A stretch of 64,000 bases of DNA from Bacteroidaceae bacterium (GTDB lineage Bacteria > Bacteroidota > Bacteroidia > Bacteroidales > Bacteroidaceae): positions 1-64,000 of the forward strand of contig JAEESE010000012.1 in NCBI GenBank assembly GCA_016286165.1. The letters are read 5' to 3'. Below the pieces are notes generated by a model. That model searched no databases, had not been told where the DNA came from, and saw nothing but the letters and a program-made list of their open reading frames with translations. The translations under genes and the position numbers were made by a program. This document shows, piece after piece, positions 17,414-27,693 of this stretch (positions are counted from its first letter, which is position 1; each line of letters opens with the position of its first letter).

Positions 17414-18745
17414 ATGAAAAGACTTATTTGCTTAGGACTGGCATCATTATTTGCGCTCATGCTATTTGCTCAGATTGGAACGCGTTTCCCTTCGGAGCGT
17501 AAAGTAATCAACGACCCTAAGACTGGAATAGAATTGGTATTCCTGACAAGTAAAAGCGGAACGGGCGATTCCAAGATCTATCAGACCCATAACCAATGGA
17601 CGTCCGACGGCAAGTGGGTAATCTTCCGCTCAGACCGTGTCAAGGGCGAAGCGATGGCCGTGAACGAGGAAACGGGCGACATAGTGCAAGTGACAGAAGG
17701 CGGCTACACGGGCATGCTCTGCGTGGCGCGTAAGTCCATGCATCTATACATCATGCGTGTGGCTAAAGATAAAAAAGGTACGCGCACGGGAATGGAAGTA
17801 GTGGAGATTGATTTGGATCGCCTGTTTACCGATTCGGAGGCCGGCAAGCTTAATAAGAAAGATGCCTACGAGCGAATATGCGGCGTCATCCCTGCAGAGA
17901 TGTGCAGTGAGGGTGACATGGCACTCGACGGTAGCGAAGAGATGGTCTATTTCCGTCTGGATAAGGAGTTCGCACGCAAATATCCCATTGCAGAGCAGAT
18001 ATCACCAAATTTCGGGCCGCGCAATATGGGAGCCGGCCCTGGAGGCATAGGCAAGATGGACCTCAAGACAGGAAAGAGCGAGCCGGTAGTGGCCGTTCAC
18101 TTCAAGGTGGGACATATTCAGGGCAATCCATGGCATCCCGGTGAGGTGATCTTCTGCTGGGAAACAGGAGGTAAGGCTCCGCAGCGCACGTGGATATGCA
18201 ATGCCGACGGCACAGGTCTACGTCCCATCTACCGCGAGACGGAGCACGACTGGGTGACTCATGAGGCTGTGATAAGCGAGGATGAGTTGGTTATTGCAAT
18301 CATAGGCCACAGACCAATCAATAGGGGAGAGCAGAAGAAGATAGACGGGTTGGAGTCCTTCGCCACCTCCGACGACTGGGGACCTTCGGGTACCAAGGAG
18401 TACGCCACGGGCATTGCCGTGGTGAATATGCGTACCCACGAGCTGACGTTGGAAGGACAAGTGCCAGGCGATAATTTCTGGCATGTAGCAGGTTCGCAGG
18501 ACGGACACTGGGTGGCAGGCGACGACTTTGCCCGTGAGTTATGGCTCATCGACCGCCATACCGGTGAGCGCATCCTGCTCACTGCCGGACACAAGACCAC
18601 GGCACGCGACCATGTTCACCCAACCTTCAAACCCGACGGCACGGAAATAGAGATTCAATCGGCCATGCTCTCGGAGGATGGACGTTCGATGAATATATGT
18701 GTGGTTCGCTTGCCCAAGTATCTTGTGGACAGGTATAAGAGGTAG
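17414..18745 (+). CDS. Oligogalacturonate lyase-like protein (PL22-like, TolB-type propeller)
   Basis: SERKVINDPKTGIELVFLTSKSGTGDSKIYQTHNQWTSDGKWVIFRSDR; C-terminal ARDHVHPTFKPDGTEIEIQSAM; next to GH28. Confidence 0.65.
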   Translation: MKRLICLGLASLFALMLFAQIGTRFPSERKVINDPKTGIELVFLTSKSGTGDSKIYQTHNQWTSDGKWVIFRSDRVKGEAMAVNEETGDIVQVTEGGYTGMLCVARKSMHLYIMRVAKDKKGTRTGMEVVEIDLDRLFTDSEAGKLNKKDAYERICGVIPAEMCSEGDMALDGSEEMVYFRLDKEFARKYPIAEQISPNFGPRNMGAGPGGIGKMDLKTGKSEPVVAVHFKVGHIQGNPWHPGEVIFCWETGGKAPQRTWICNADGTGLRPIYRETEHDWVTHEAVISEDELVIAIIGHRPINRGEQKKIDGLESFATSDDWGPSGTKEYATGIAVVNMRTHELTLEGQVPGDNFWHVAGSQDGHWVAGDDFARELWLIDRHTGERILLTAGHKTTARDHVHPTFKPDGTEIEIQSAMLSEDGRSMNICVVRLPKYLVDRYKR

Positions 18746-18777
18746 AAGACCGTTCAAACACGAATCATTAAGACGAA

Positions 18778-20313
18778 ATGGGAACGACGACGGCATACAA
18801 GGCAACGTGGTGTACAAGGTGCTTTTTGCCCTTGTTCATGTTTGCCTTATTGCCTTTCAGCTCGTCAGCCCAGACTGCCAAGACCGCTGAAGCAGTGTAC
18901 GACGTACATAATTTCGGTGCAGTGGGCGACGGCATACATATTGATTCGCCTGCCATAAACGCAGCCATAGAGCAGGCTGCACACAGCGGCGGTAAGGCTA
19001 CGGTGGTGCTGCGTGGTGGTACGTTCCTCTGCTACAGCCTGCATCTAAAGAGCAACGTGACGCTTCGCATCGAAGGCGACGCCGTGCTGAAAGCTGCTGC
19101 TCCAACGGAAACCGAGGGGTACGACGAGGCTGAGCCTAACGGCTCACAGTATCAGGACTTCGGCCATAGTCATTGGCACAATTCGCTCGTTTGGGGCGAG
19201 AAGCTCCATGACGTAGTGCTTGAAGGTGACGGGCTCATCGACGGCACCGACGTGCTGACACGCGGTGGTCAGCGCAAGAGTGCCAGCGGACAGACCACCG
19301 CCAATAAGGCTGTGGCGCTGCGCGATTGTCAGCGAGTCACCATCCGTGGGCTTCGCTTTCTCAACTGCGGGCACTTTGCCTTGCTGCTGACGGGAGTAGA
19401 CAATCTGCTGATAGAAGATGTAATGGTCGACAGCAACCGCGACGGCATCGATATAGACTGCTGCGAAGACGTGACGGTACGTCGTTGTAGAGTGAATACC
19501 ATAAACGACGATGCCATAGTTCTGAAATGCTCTTATGCTCTGGGATGGCCGAAACCGACTCAGCACGTAGTGATAGAGGATTGCCACGTGAGCGGTTTCG
19601 ATGTTGGTTCGTTGCTTGACGGTACTTGCACGTCACTCACCGCCAAAGCCCCCGATGGCGACGGGCCTACAGGTCGCATCAAGCTCGGAACAGAGAGTAA
19701 CGGAGGTTTCAAGCACATCGTAATTCGACGCTGCACATTCACACATTGTCGTGGGCTGGCATTGGAAACGGTAGACGGTGCACCTATGGAGCACGTCAAG
19801 GTAGACAATATCAAGATGCACGACATTTGCAACGCGCCTATATACATTCGTCTGGGCAGTCGGCAACGGGCACCTGAGGGTTTCCGTCATTCCACCGTCA
19901 GCGACATCAGCATAACCAATCTCAGCGCAACAGATGTCGACAGCCGTTATGCCAGTCTGATTATGGGAACCGAAGGTCACAGGATAAAGAATGTGCGGCT
20001 AAGCGATATCAACGTTCAATACCGAGGTGGTCTGACATTGACTGACGTAAAGGAGCAACGGGGCACTAATCCTTTTTTCTTCGCCGGCAGCACTCAGGCT
20101 TCAGTCAATCGAGGCAGCGAACGAGACGGCTATCCGGAGCCCTCGGCTCACGGCATACAACCAGCCTGGGGGCTCTCTATCAGTCATGCCGAGAAGCTTA
20201 GGCTGAAGGACATACACATGACTACCCTGCGCCACGATGAGCGACAGGCTGTTTTCACCTTCGACGTTAGTAAAGTGCGTTTCAAGCGCCTCACGACAAT
20301 CAATCACGACTGA
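18778..20313 (+). CDS. Glycoside hydrolase family 28 (polygalacturonase-like)
   Basis: DVHNFGAVGDGIHIDSPAINAAI; NRDGIDIDCCEDVTVRRCRVNTINDDAIVLK; parallel beta-helix pattern. Confidence 0.9.
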   Translation: MGTTTAYKATWCTRCFLPLFMFALLPFSSSAQTAKTAEAVYDVHNFGAVGDGIHIDSPAINAAIEQAAHSGGKATVVLRGGTFLCYSLHLKSNVTLRIEGDAVLKAAAPTETEGYDEAEPNGSQYQDFGHSHWHNSLVWGEKLHDVVLEGDGLIDGTDVLTRGGQRKSASGQTTANKAVALRDCQRVTIRGLRFLNCGHFALLLTGVDNLLIEDVMVDSNRDGIDIDCCEDVTVRRCRVNTINDDAIVLKCSYALGWPKPTQHVVIEDCHVSGFDVGSLLDGTCTSLTAKAPDGDGPTGRIKLGTESNGGFKHIVIRRCTFTHCRGLALETVDGAPMEHVKVDNIKMHDICNAPIYIRLGSRQRAPEGFRHSTVSDISITNLSATDVDSRYASLIMGTEGHRIKNVRLSDINVQYRGGLTLTDVKEQRGTNPFFFAGSTQASVNRGSERDGYPEPSAHGIQPAWGLSISHAEKLRLKDIHMTTLRHDERQAVFTFDVSKVRFKRLTTINHD

Positions 20314-23300
20314 TGAAGAAACTACTTTTCATATTACTGCTGTCGGCAAGCTCCCTGAGGGCGATGGACTATTTCCACAAGCAGATAAACGTAGCGAACG
20401 GCTTGTCAAATAATCAGGTGCTTTGCCTTGCTACCGACAACGAAGGCTATATCTGGGTGGGAACCGAGGCCGGACTCAACCGTATAGCAGCCGGCGTATG
20501 CACGCGTATGCACAGGCCTGAGCAGTGGTACCACGGAACGCGAGGCGACAGCGAGAAGGTGGTATCACTCCACTACGACGCACCAAGCAGCACCCTCTTC
20601 GTGGGCACTGAAAGCGGGCTCGATATCGTAGATAGTCGGACAGGTGCCTACCGCCTGAATATCCTTGGCGACAGTCTGCTCAATTTCAGTGTACAGGATA
20701 TAGCCACCGACCATCGCGGAGGCGTATGGCTGTTCTACGACAATGGTCAGGTGCAGCACCTGGACTGCGCAGATCTAAAGGTCGCAACGTCGCCTGTGAG
20801 ATTCGAGAAGGGATGCCGCAGCGGACTCGACGACGGCAAAGGACATCTGTACATAGGCCACAGCAAAGGCGGCATGAGCATAGTGGATTATAGCACTGGT
20901 AAATCGAAGGCCGCCTTCGTACACGAACACGGTAACAGCCGGAGTATACCAGGCGACAACGTGCGACGTATCTTACAAGACAGCCACGGCCGCATATGGG
21001 TAGGCACAGACCACGGCTTGGCACTCTTCAATCCTGCCGCCGCCACTTTTCAGGAGGTACGCCATGCCGACACTCCTTACGACGATAACGTGTTCGACCT
21101 AATGGAGATGAACGACGGCCGATTGCTGGTGGCCATGGATGTGGGCGGCATCGGCATCGTTGACAGCCGCGCTTTGGAATACACCGAAGATGCGCCCGTT
21201 GAGTTGTCGTCGCTCAACACACGTTGCTTGCTGCTGGATCGCCATGGCAACGTTTGGGTGGGTAGCCATAGCACTGGCATCGATTTCCTCTCGGACAAGG
21301 AAGCTCTCTTCCACCAGCTGCCTTATAGAAACACCTCAGGACGTAGGCAAGCCGTGAATGCCATCACGGCCGACGGCCAGGGCCGACTATGGGTTAACGG
21401 CGAGGACGAGTTGAGCCTGTGGCAGGACGCTACGTGTCTGGGGTCGTGGCCTATCAGCGGACTGCGCAACCGTGCTCACTCCTTTGCAAGAACCATGATG
21501 GCCGACCGTAAGGGACGGGTGTGGATGGGTATGGAGGACGAGGGCGTCATACGTTTTGACCCTCATACGCAGCGATTCGAACGAATAGATATCGGCTATG
21601 ACGCTCCTGACATACATAGCTTCTTCGAAGACGACGACGGCAGCGTATGGATAGGCAGCCAATTCGGGATATGCGTCTACCGCGACGGCATAGTCAGTCA
21701 TGCCGATAATATCGACGACATAACACGCAAGGCACCTGTCACCAGCTTCATCAGATTCGGCAAGGTGATGCTGATGGCAACGCAAGGCAATGGCGTGGTT
21801 CTTTACAACACCGACACTGGCACTAGCCGACAGTTGCATATGGCCGACGGCTTGCCCACTGAGAATATCAATCAGGCGTTACCCGACGGCAACGGGGGTT
21901 TTTGGCTTGCCACGAACAAGGGAATCGTACTCTTGTCGGACATCACCAACAGCGCTAAGGTCCTTTGCTTCGACGACCGCCATGGATTGGCAGATAACCA
22001 GGTGCAGGCAATAGCCATAGACCGGCAGGGTCGTCTGTGGGCCAGCACCTTCACGTGCATTTCATGCCTCGACCATTCGGCAGAAAGAGGCCTGCTGCCA
22101 GCGGCAAGCGCTAACGATAAGGAGTGGCATTGTCACAATTTCACCGGCCATGCGCAAGTGTCCACCGGCGGCTTTGTGGCAGGGTCCGTAGCGCAGACAG
22201 CCGACGGACAGATAGCTTTTGGCTCGTCGGGCGGAGTATGTTTTGTACGTCCTGACCTTTACGTCGTAGGCTACGAAGCCGTACAGCCTAAGATAGCGAT
22301 ATGCAATATCTATCAGCCTACAGCCGAAGGAACAGCCACCATAGGCCTGTTTCCCGGTACCGACGGACGAATAGAACTGACTCACAGACAGAATACTTTG
22401 CAGATTGTGGCCACGGTGGATAACTACGCTCAGTGGGACTTCGTGGATATGGCTTACAAGATGAAGGGGTTGGAGGACAAGTGGTACGATATGAACGACA
22501 TGATGGAAGTGTCGTTTCGCAGTTTGCCGCCAGGCCGATACACATTCCTGCTGCGTGCCAAGTTGAAAAACCAGAATTGGGATTCGGCCAGCGAGACAAA
22601 GCTCGCTATAGTCATAGCGCCGCCCTTCTGGCTCTCATGGTGGGCATGGCTGATATATGCCATAGCGGCTGTCAGCACATTATGGTATATGTCCAAGTCC
22701 TACAAACGCCATCTGGCTCTACAGAACTCTTTGGAACTGGCACGGCGCGAGGGCATTCAAAAACAAGAACTCAACGAAGAGCGACTACGCTTCTTCACTA
22801 ATATCACGCATGAGCTGCGCACTCCGCTGACACTCATTCTGGGACCGCTCGAGGACCTTGCGGCCGACAGTACACTCTCCACAGGCAGCCGACGTAAGGT
22901 GGAACTGATAAACCGTAGTGCAGACCGTCTGCGCGACCTTATCAACCAGATACTCGAATTCCGCAAGACGGAAACACAAAACCGACGCCTCACGGTGGCC
23001 AAGGGCGACATCGGACAGTTTGTGAGGGAGATGGTACTCAATTACAAGGAACTGAACCGCAACAGCAACGTGGAAATAAGATACCGCCAGCAAGGTAACC
23101 TTCCGGCCGTGTATTTTGATTCCGAGGTAGTGTCCACTGTGGTCAACAACCTGCTTTCCAATGCAATGAAATATACCGAGAAGGGTAGCATCGACGTGGC
23201 GGTGGAAACAAACGACGAGCAGCAACTGCTTATTCGTGTTGCCGACACAGGTCACGGCATATCAGCCGAAGCACTGCCGCATATATTTGACCGATATTAC

Positions 23301-24323
23301 CAAGCGAAAGGTGAACATCAAGCTTCGGGCACGGGAATCGGACTGGCATTGGTCAAAGCCTTAGCCGACCTGCATGAAGCGCAGATAGCGGTTCAGAGTC
23401 AGGAGGGACGCGGATGTGAGTTCACGCTGGCATTATCTGTCCACAACACATACCCCAATGCATTGCACAAAGAAGATGCACACACTGATACGCCAACCTT
23501 GAAAACAGAGAAACACAACGAAGGTGAGCCGGCTGAGGAGGAGCGTCCACAGCTGCTCATCGTCGAGGATAATGACGATATCCGTCAGTATATCGTTGAA
23601 GCCTTGTGCAACGACTATCGGATTCTGGAAGCCAGGAACGGACTGGAGGGAGCTGCTTTAGCCAATGAGCATCTGCCCGACCTGATTGTCAGCGATATAA
23701 TGATGCCTCAGATGAACGGCATTCAGATGACGCATCAACTCAAGGACAGCTTACAAACAAGCCACATCCCAATTATTCTGCTCACCGCTAAGGATACCGA
23801 CGAGGACAAGGAAGAAGGCTACGACAGCGGTGCGGATTCATACCTGACCAAACCTTTTACCGCCAAACTCCTTATCAGCCGAATAAGAAATCTTCTGGCA
23901 AACCGTCGTAGGCTCGCAGAACAACTAAGCAGTAACGGTGTTGAAAGCCTCGCCGTTGACCTTTCATCACCGCAAAACACCCTCAGCCGTCTCGACCATG
24001 ACTTCCTTGTACGACTCGATGCCATAGTACAGGAGCATATCATGAAAACCGATATCGATATGGGATTCCTTACCGACAAGATGGCAATGAGCCACAGCAC
24101 TTTCTACCGCAAGATAAAGGCGCTCACAGGCCTTACTGCCCAGGAGTATGTGCGCAAGCAGCGCCTTCGTCATTGCTATAAGCTGCTACAAAGCGGTGAT
24201 TACAATGTCACTGAGGCCGCTATGATGACAGGCTTCAACCAAATGGCTCATTTCCGCGAAGTCTTCAAAAAGGAATTCGGTGTACTGCCATCTGAAGTGG
24301 CGAAAAAGGGAACGGTAGAGTAA
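20313..24323 (+). CDS. Hybrid two-component system sensor/regulator (HTCS)
   Basis: Periplasmic propeller repeats, FTNITHELRTPLTLILGPLEDL (HisKA), HATPase, LLIVEDNDDIRQYI...DLIVSDIMMP receiver, C-terminal AraC HTH; overlaps the GH28 stop by 1 nt. Confidence 0.97.
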   Translation: MKKLLFILLLSASSLRAMDYFHKQINVANGLSNNQVLCLATDNEGYIWVGTEAGLNRIAAGVCTRMHRPEQWYHGTRGDSEKVVSLHYDAPSSTLFVGTESGLDIVDSRTGAYRLNILGDSLLNFSVQDIATDHRGGVWLFYDNGQVQHLDCADLKVATSPVRFEKGCRSGLDDGKGHLYIGHSKGGMSIVDYSTGKSKAAFVHEHGNSRSIPGDNVRRILQDSHGRIWVGTDHGLALFNPAAATFQEVRHADTPYDDNVFDLMEMNDGRLLVAMDVGGIGIVDSRALEYTEDAPVELSSLNTRCLLLDRHGNVWVGSHSTGIDFLSDKEALFHQLPYRNTSGRRQAVNAITADGQGRLWVNGEDELSLWQDATCLGSWPISGLRNRAHSFARTMMADRKGRVWMGMEDEGVIRFDPHTQRFERIDIGYDAPDIHSFFEDDDGSVWIGSQFGICVYRDGIVSHADNIDDITRKAPVTSFIRFGKVMLMATQGNGVVLYNTDTGTSRQLHMADGLPTENINQALPDGNGGFWLATNKGIVLLSDITNSAKVLCFDDRHGLADNQVQAIAIDRQGRLWASTFTCISCLDHSAERGLLPAASANDKEWHCHNFTGHAQVSTGGFVAGSVAQTADGQIAFGSSGGVCFVRPDLYVVGYEAVQPKIAICNIYQPTAEGTATIGLFPGTDGRIELTHRQNTLQIVATVDNYAQWDFVDMAYKMKGLEDKWYDMNDMMEVSFRSLPPGRYTFLLRAKLKNQNWDSASETKLAIVIAPPFWLSWWAWLIYAIAAVSTLWYMSKSYKRHLALQNSLELARREGIQKQELNEERLRFFTNITHELRTPLTLILGPLEDLAADSTLSTGSRRKVELINRSADRLRDLINQILEFRKTETQNRRLTVAKGDIGQFVREMVLNYKELNRNSNVEIRYRQQGNLPAVYFDSEVVSTVVNNLLSNAMKYTEKGSIDVAVETNDEQQLLIRVADTGHGISAEALPHIFDRYYQAKGEHQASGTGIGLALVKALADLHEAQIAVQSQEGRGCEFTLALSVHNTYPNALHKEDAHTDTPTLKTEKHNEGEPAEEERPQLLIVEDNDDIRQYIVEALCNDYRILEARNGLEGAALANEHLPDLIVSDIMMPQMNGIQMTHQLKDSLQTSHIPIILLTAKDTDEDKEEGYDSGADSYLTKPFTAKLLISRIRNLLANRRRLAEQLSSNGVESLAVDLSSPQNTLSRLDHDFLVRLDAIVQEHIMKTDIDMGFLTDKMAMSHSTFYRKIKALTGLTAQEYVRKQRLRHCYKLLQSGDYNVTEAAMMTGFNQMAHFREVFKKEFGVLPSEVAKKGTVE

Positions 24324-24398
24324 TACCTTTGTGCCAAGTGCTATGTTGTTGCCAATGCTTTTGCCCTTTCAGGCCGCTCAACACAAATTGCGAATCTT

Positions 24399-24439
24399 AA
24401 AGCCTGCCATCGAGAATGCTTAGCTCGGTGGCAGGCTTT
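24399..24439. terminator. Bidirectional terminator between convergent HTCS and PfkB genes
   Basis: AAAGCCTGCCATCGAG...CTCGGTGGCAGGCTTT stem. Confidence 0.85.
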
Positions 24440-24472
24440 GTGATGAAATACCTATGTGGGTATCTGTGTGGG

Positions 24473-25357
24473 TTATGCCTTCAGTTCGTCGGGCACTACG
24501 GGCATGGCGCCGTTCTGAGTGCAGACGAAGGCACTGACACGGACAGCGGTGCGGTGGGCTTCGGGCACGGACTTGCCATTGAGGATGCTACCTACGAAGG
24601 AGCCTGTGAAGGAGTCGCCGGCGCCTACGGTGTCGGCCACCGTGACCTTAGGAGTCTCCTGGAACGATACTGCACCGGGGGTGAAGACGTAGGAACCGTT
24701 GGTGCCGCAAGTGAGCACGAGCATGTCGAGGTTGTACTTGCCCAGGATGAGCCAGCACTTGTTCTCGATGTCGAGACCAGGATAGCCGAACATACGACCG
24801 ATGAGCACGAGCTCCTCGTCGTTGATCTTTAGGATATTGCAGCGACGGATGCTCTCTTGGATGATTTCCTTGGTGTAGAACTGCTGGCGCAGGTTGATGT
24901 CGAAGATCTTGAGGCAGTCGTCGGGTGTAGCGTCGAGGAACTTCTGTATGGTGGTACGGCTTACGATGTTGCGCTGTGCGAGCGAGCCGAAGCAGACGGC
25001 ACGACAGTTGCGGGCTATGGCAGCGATATCATCATCGAACGGAATATTGTCCCAAGCTACGTTTTCCTTGATGTCGTAGGTGGGGATACCGCCCTCAGCA
25101 AGGGTAACCTGTACGGTGCCTGTGGGGTAGGGCACACGTGGCAGCAGGTCGTTTAGATTGTGCTCGCGCAGTGCCTCGATGGTCTCCTCGGCCAGTGCAT
25201 CCTCGCCCAGGGCGCTGATGGCGATGGTGTTGTCGGAGCCCAGGAACTGTCCTGCATGGTAAGCGAAGTTGGCGGGTGCTCCGCCGAGTTTCTTGCCTTC
25301 GGGCAATACGTCCCAGAGGACTTCGCCAAGGCCTACTACAAATCTTTTCGTTTCCAT
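24473..25357 (-). CDS. PfkB-family carbohydrate kinase (fructokinase-like)
   Basis: VGLGEVLWDVLPEGKKLGGAPANFAYHA; DTVGAGDSFTGSFVGSIL. Confidence 0.92.
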   Translation of the reverse strand: METKRFVVGLGEVLWDVLPEGKKLGGAPANFAYHAGQFLGSDNTIAISALGEDALAEETIEALREHNLNDLLPRVPYPTGTVQVTLAEGGIPTYDIKENVAWDNIPFDDDIAAIARNCRAVCFGSLAQRNIVSRTTIQKFLDATPDDCLKIFDINLRQQFYTKEIIQESIRRCNILKINDEELVLIGRMFGYPGLDIENKCWLILGKYNLDMLVLTCGTNGSYVFTPGAVSFQETPKVTVADTVGAGDSFTGSFVGSILNGKSVPEAHRTAVRVSAFVCTQNGAMPVVPDELKA

Positions 25358-25453
25358 TTAGTTGTTTCTTTGACGAGGTCGATGCCGGCCTGACTATAGC
25401 ATCGATAAGGCCTCCTTCGGGATTGTGTTCAGAAATGAGATATGAAACAAGGG

Positions 25454-26941
25454 CTACGGTGTCATGAAGTCACCCATTACGGAGGCTTCCTTGTCCTCTT
25501 CGTCGAGTTTGAAGAGCATGAACTGTGGCTTCTCGGCTGTGCACGGCTCCCAGCCTAAAGCGTTATTCTCGCCATTAGGGTCACCGTATTTGGCGAAGTT
25601 GGTCCAGGCAGTGATCATCTTTTCAGAGAGGTCCCAGTCACCTTGTGTCCACGGTCGCCAGCAATGCTGGAGACTCTTAAATACAAACCAAAGGTCGCTG
25701 CTATGGAAGGCACCTTTGAGGCGGTCGGTGATTTCGGGGTGCTTGCCATCGTCGGGCAATGGGCGTGCGAACTCATAAGCCCATGCCTTGCGACCCTGTT
25801 CCTCTCTTACCTTGCAGAACTCTGCTATGCCAGGTCCCATTGACCCCATGTCGTTGAGCGTAAAACCAATCATATAGGGGACATCAGCTATGGTTCCTGC
25901 ACGGGCTGCATCATCAAAGGTCTTGGTGCAGACATAGCCGTCGACGATGGGGCGCATCATAAGGAAGACATCGTCCTTGGTAACCATGTTATAGAGTTGC
26001 CCTACGGTGTACATGATTTCTGTGGAGGCATGGCGCAGCTTGTCCAGATCCGTGAGGCCAGCCCAGTCCATGACTTTCTTAGTGGTGGCTTCGCTCTCGG
26101 CCAAAGTTGGATTGTAGAAGAAGAAACGGTTCATAGGTGTGGCAGGCTTGGCTTCCTCGCCATCCTTGGGAGGTATATTCAGACCGCCGCCGCTCATGAT
26201 GATTGCCTTATGGAAAAGGCCACGGGCTAAGGGTGATTCGCAAAGGGTTCGTACACTGCCGGCACCTGCACTCTGACCGAAGATCGTCACGTTGTCAGGG
26301 TCGCCTCCAAACTGAGCAATATTAGCTTTAATCCATTTCAGAGATTGTATCTGATCAAGGATGCCGTAGTTGCCGCTGACGTGGTTGGGACTTTCGGCTG
26401 ACAACTCGGGATAAGTCATGAAGCCGAAGATGCCGAGGCGATAATTGATGGAAACCAACACAACATCTTTAGAAGCCCATTCCTGTCCGTCGAATTCGGG
26501 TTCCGAGCCCCAACCTTCACGATAACCACCACCATGAATCCACAGGGCCACGGGGAGTTTTTTGTCGACTTGTCCGGGTGCTTTAGTCCAAACGTTTAGA
26601 TAGAGGCAATCTTCGCTATATGGCGCTTCGTCGCCGTAGCCCCATTCTGAAGCGTAGAAGCCGGGGTAGTGGACAGCTTGATAGCCGGGGTGTCCGAACT
26701 TGTCGCAGATACGAATGCTATCCCAAGGCACTACGGGCTGTGGCTCACGCCAACGAAGGTCGCCAATGGGCGGTGCGGCATAAGGAATACCTCGATAAAC
26801 GAATACACCTGGATTTTCGGCACGAACGCCTTGAATCTGACCACCTTCAATGGTTAAGATGGGGTTGTTGCTTTCGTCTTGTGATGTACAACTCACAAAC
26901 ATTGCCAATAAAGGCAATAACATAAAGATAATCTTTTTCAT
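25454..26941 (-). CDS. Type-B carboxylesterase, lipoprotein
   Basis: Lipobox LAMFVSC; EDCLYLNVW; GQSAGAGSV nucleophile elbow. Confidence 0.93.
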   Translation of the reverse strand: MKKIIFMLLPLLAMFVSCTSQDESNNPILTIEGGQIQGVRAENPGVFVYRGIPYAAPPIGDLRWREPQPVVPWDSIRICDKFGHPGYQAVHYPGFYASEWGYGDEAPYSEDCLYLNVWTKAPGQVDKKLPVALWIHGGGYREGWGSEPEFDGQEWASKDVVLVSINYRLGIFGFMTYPELSAESPNHVSGNYGILDQIQSLKWIKANIAQFGGDPDNVTIFGQSAGAGSVRTLCESPLARGLFHKAIIMSGGGLNIPPKDGEEAKPATPMNRFFFYNPTLAESEATTKKVMDWAGLTDLDKLRHASTEIMYTVGQLYNMVTKDDVFLMMRPIVDGYVCTKTFDDAARAGTIADVPYMIGFTLNDMGSMGPGIAEFCKVREEQGRKAWAYEFARPLPDDGKHPEITDRLKGAFHSSDLWFVFKSLQHCWRPWTQGDWDLSEKMITAWTNFAKYGDPNGENNALGWEPCTAEKPQFMLFKLDEEDKEASVMGDFMTP

Positions 26942-26978
26942 AGTGAACTATAGTTAAAGTAGTTGTTTAAAACAAAGA

Positions 26979-27485
26979 TTACTTCACTTTCCACACGTTT
27001 AGCACGATACCTTTGAAGTCACTGCCGAAGGATGGCGCGCAGAGAAAGAGTGCGTTGTTAAGCCAGGCATACTTGCTGTCCTCTGGAGCTTCGAAGGTTG
27101 GAGCGCATTTGAAGTAAAACGAGGGAGTGCCATCGGGGTTCTTGCTACTGCTGATGATGCCTCGGTTGCGAATATGGATGAAAACGCCGTCGTCGGTCTT
27201 GATGCTGTAGATAGCCTCAAGTTCTGTACGGTTGCCCTTGGCTAACTGCCAGTCTGCGCCGCCGTTGAGGATTGTTCCTTTCAAGAGAGGGCCCTCGAAA
27301 GTGCCGCCGGTGATTGGAATAACTGTGCGTCGGCCGTGAGGCGTATCACCTACAACGTAAGGTGCATCAAGCGTGACCTTTAGTTGCATCACGAATTCCA
27401 TTTCTGGTGCCGGGGCAACGGTCTGTGCCTTAGCACTTGAGCCAAGCGTCAAGGCGAGTAAGAATGTCAATACAAGTCTTCTCAT
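26979..27485 (-). CDS. DUF3237-like secreted protein
   Basis: MRRLVLTFLLALTLGSSAKAQ signal peptide; TPHGRRTVIPITGGTFEGPLLKGTILNGGADWQ. Confidence 0.8.
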   Translation of the reverse strand: MRRLVLTFLLALTLGSSAKAQTVAPAPEMEFVMQLKVTLDAPYVVGDTPHGRRTVIPITGGTFEGPLLKGTILNGGADWQLAKGNRTELEAIYSIKTDDGVFIHIRNRGIISSSKNPDGTPSFYFKCAPTFEAPEDSKYAWLNNALFLCAPSFGSDFKGIVLNVWKVK

Positions 27486-27533
27486 AGGAATATTCAGTTT
27501 AATTAGATTATCGGTATACAAACTTTCTGCCGG

Positions 27534-27541
27534 CAAAGTTA
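27534..27541 (-). promoter_or_regulatory. -7 box for the DUF3237 gene
   Basis: CAAAGTTA on + strand. Confidence 0.5.
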
Positions 27542-27693
27542 TTAATAAATCCACTAAATGTTTTCGCATCTTGTTACATTTATTTTCAAATAAGTAACGC
27601 AAGTGGGAAAATAATAGAAAAAACGCGAGGGTGATGGTATTTATTTGCAAATAGAAGATCAAAAACCATAAATAGTGATTACTTTTGCATCGC

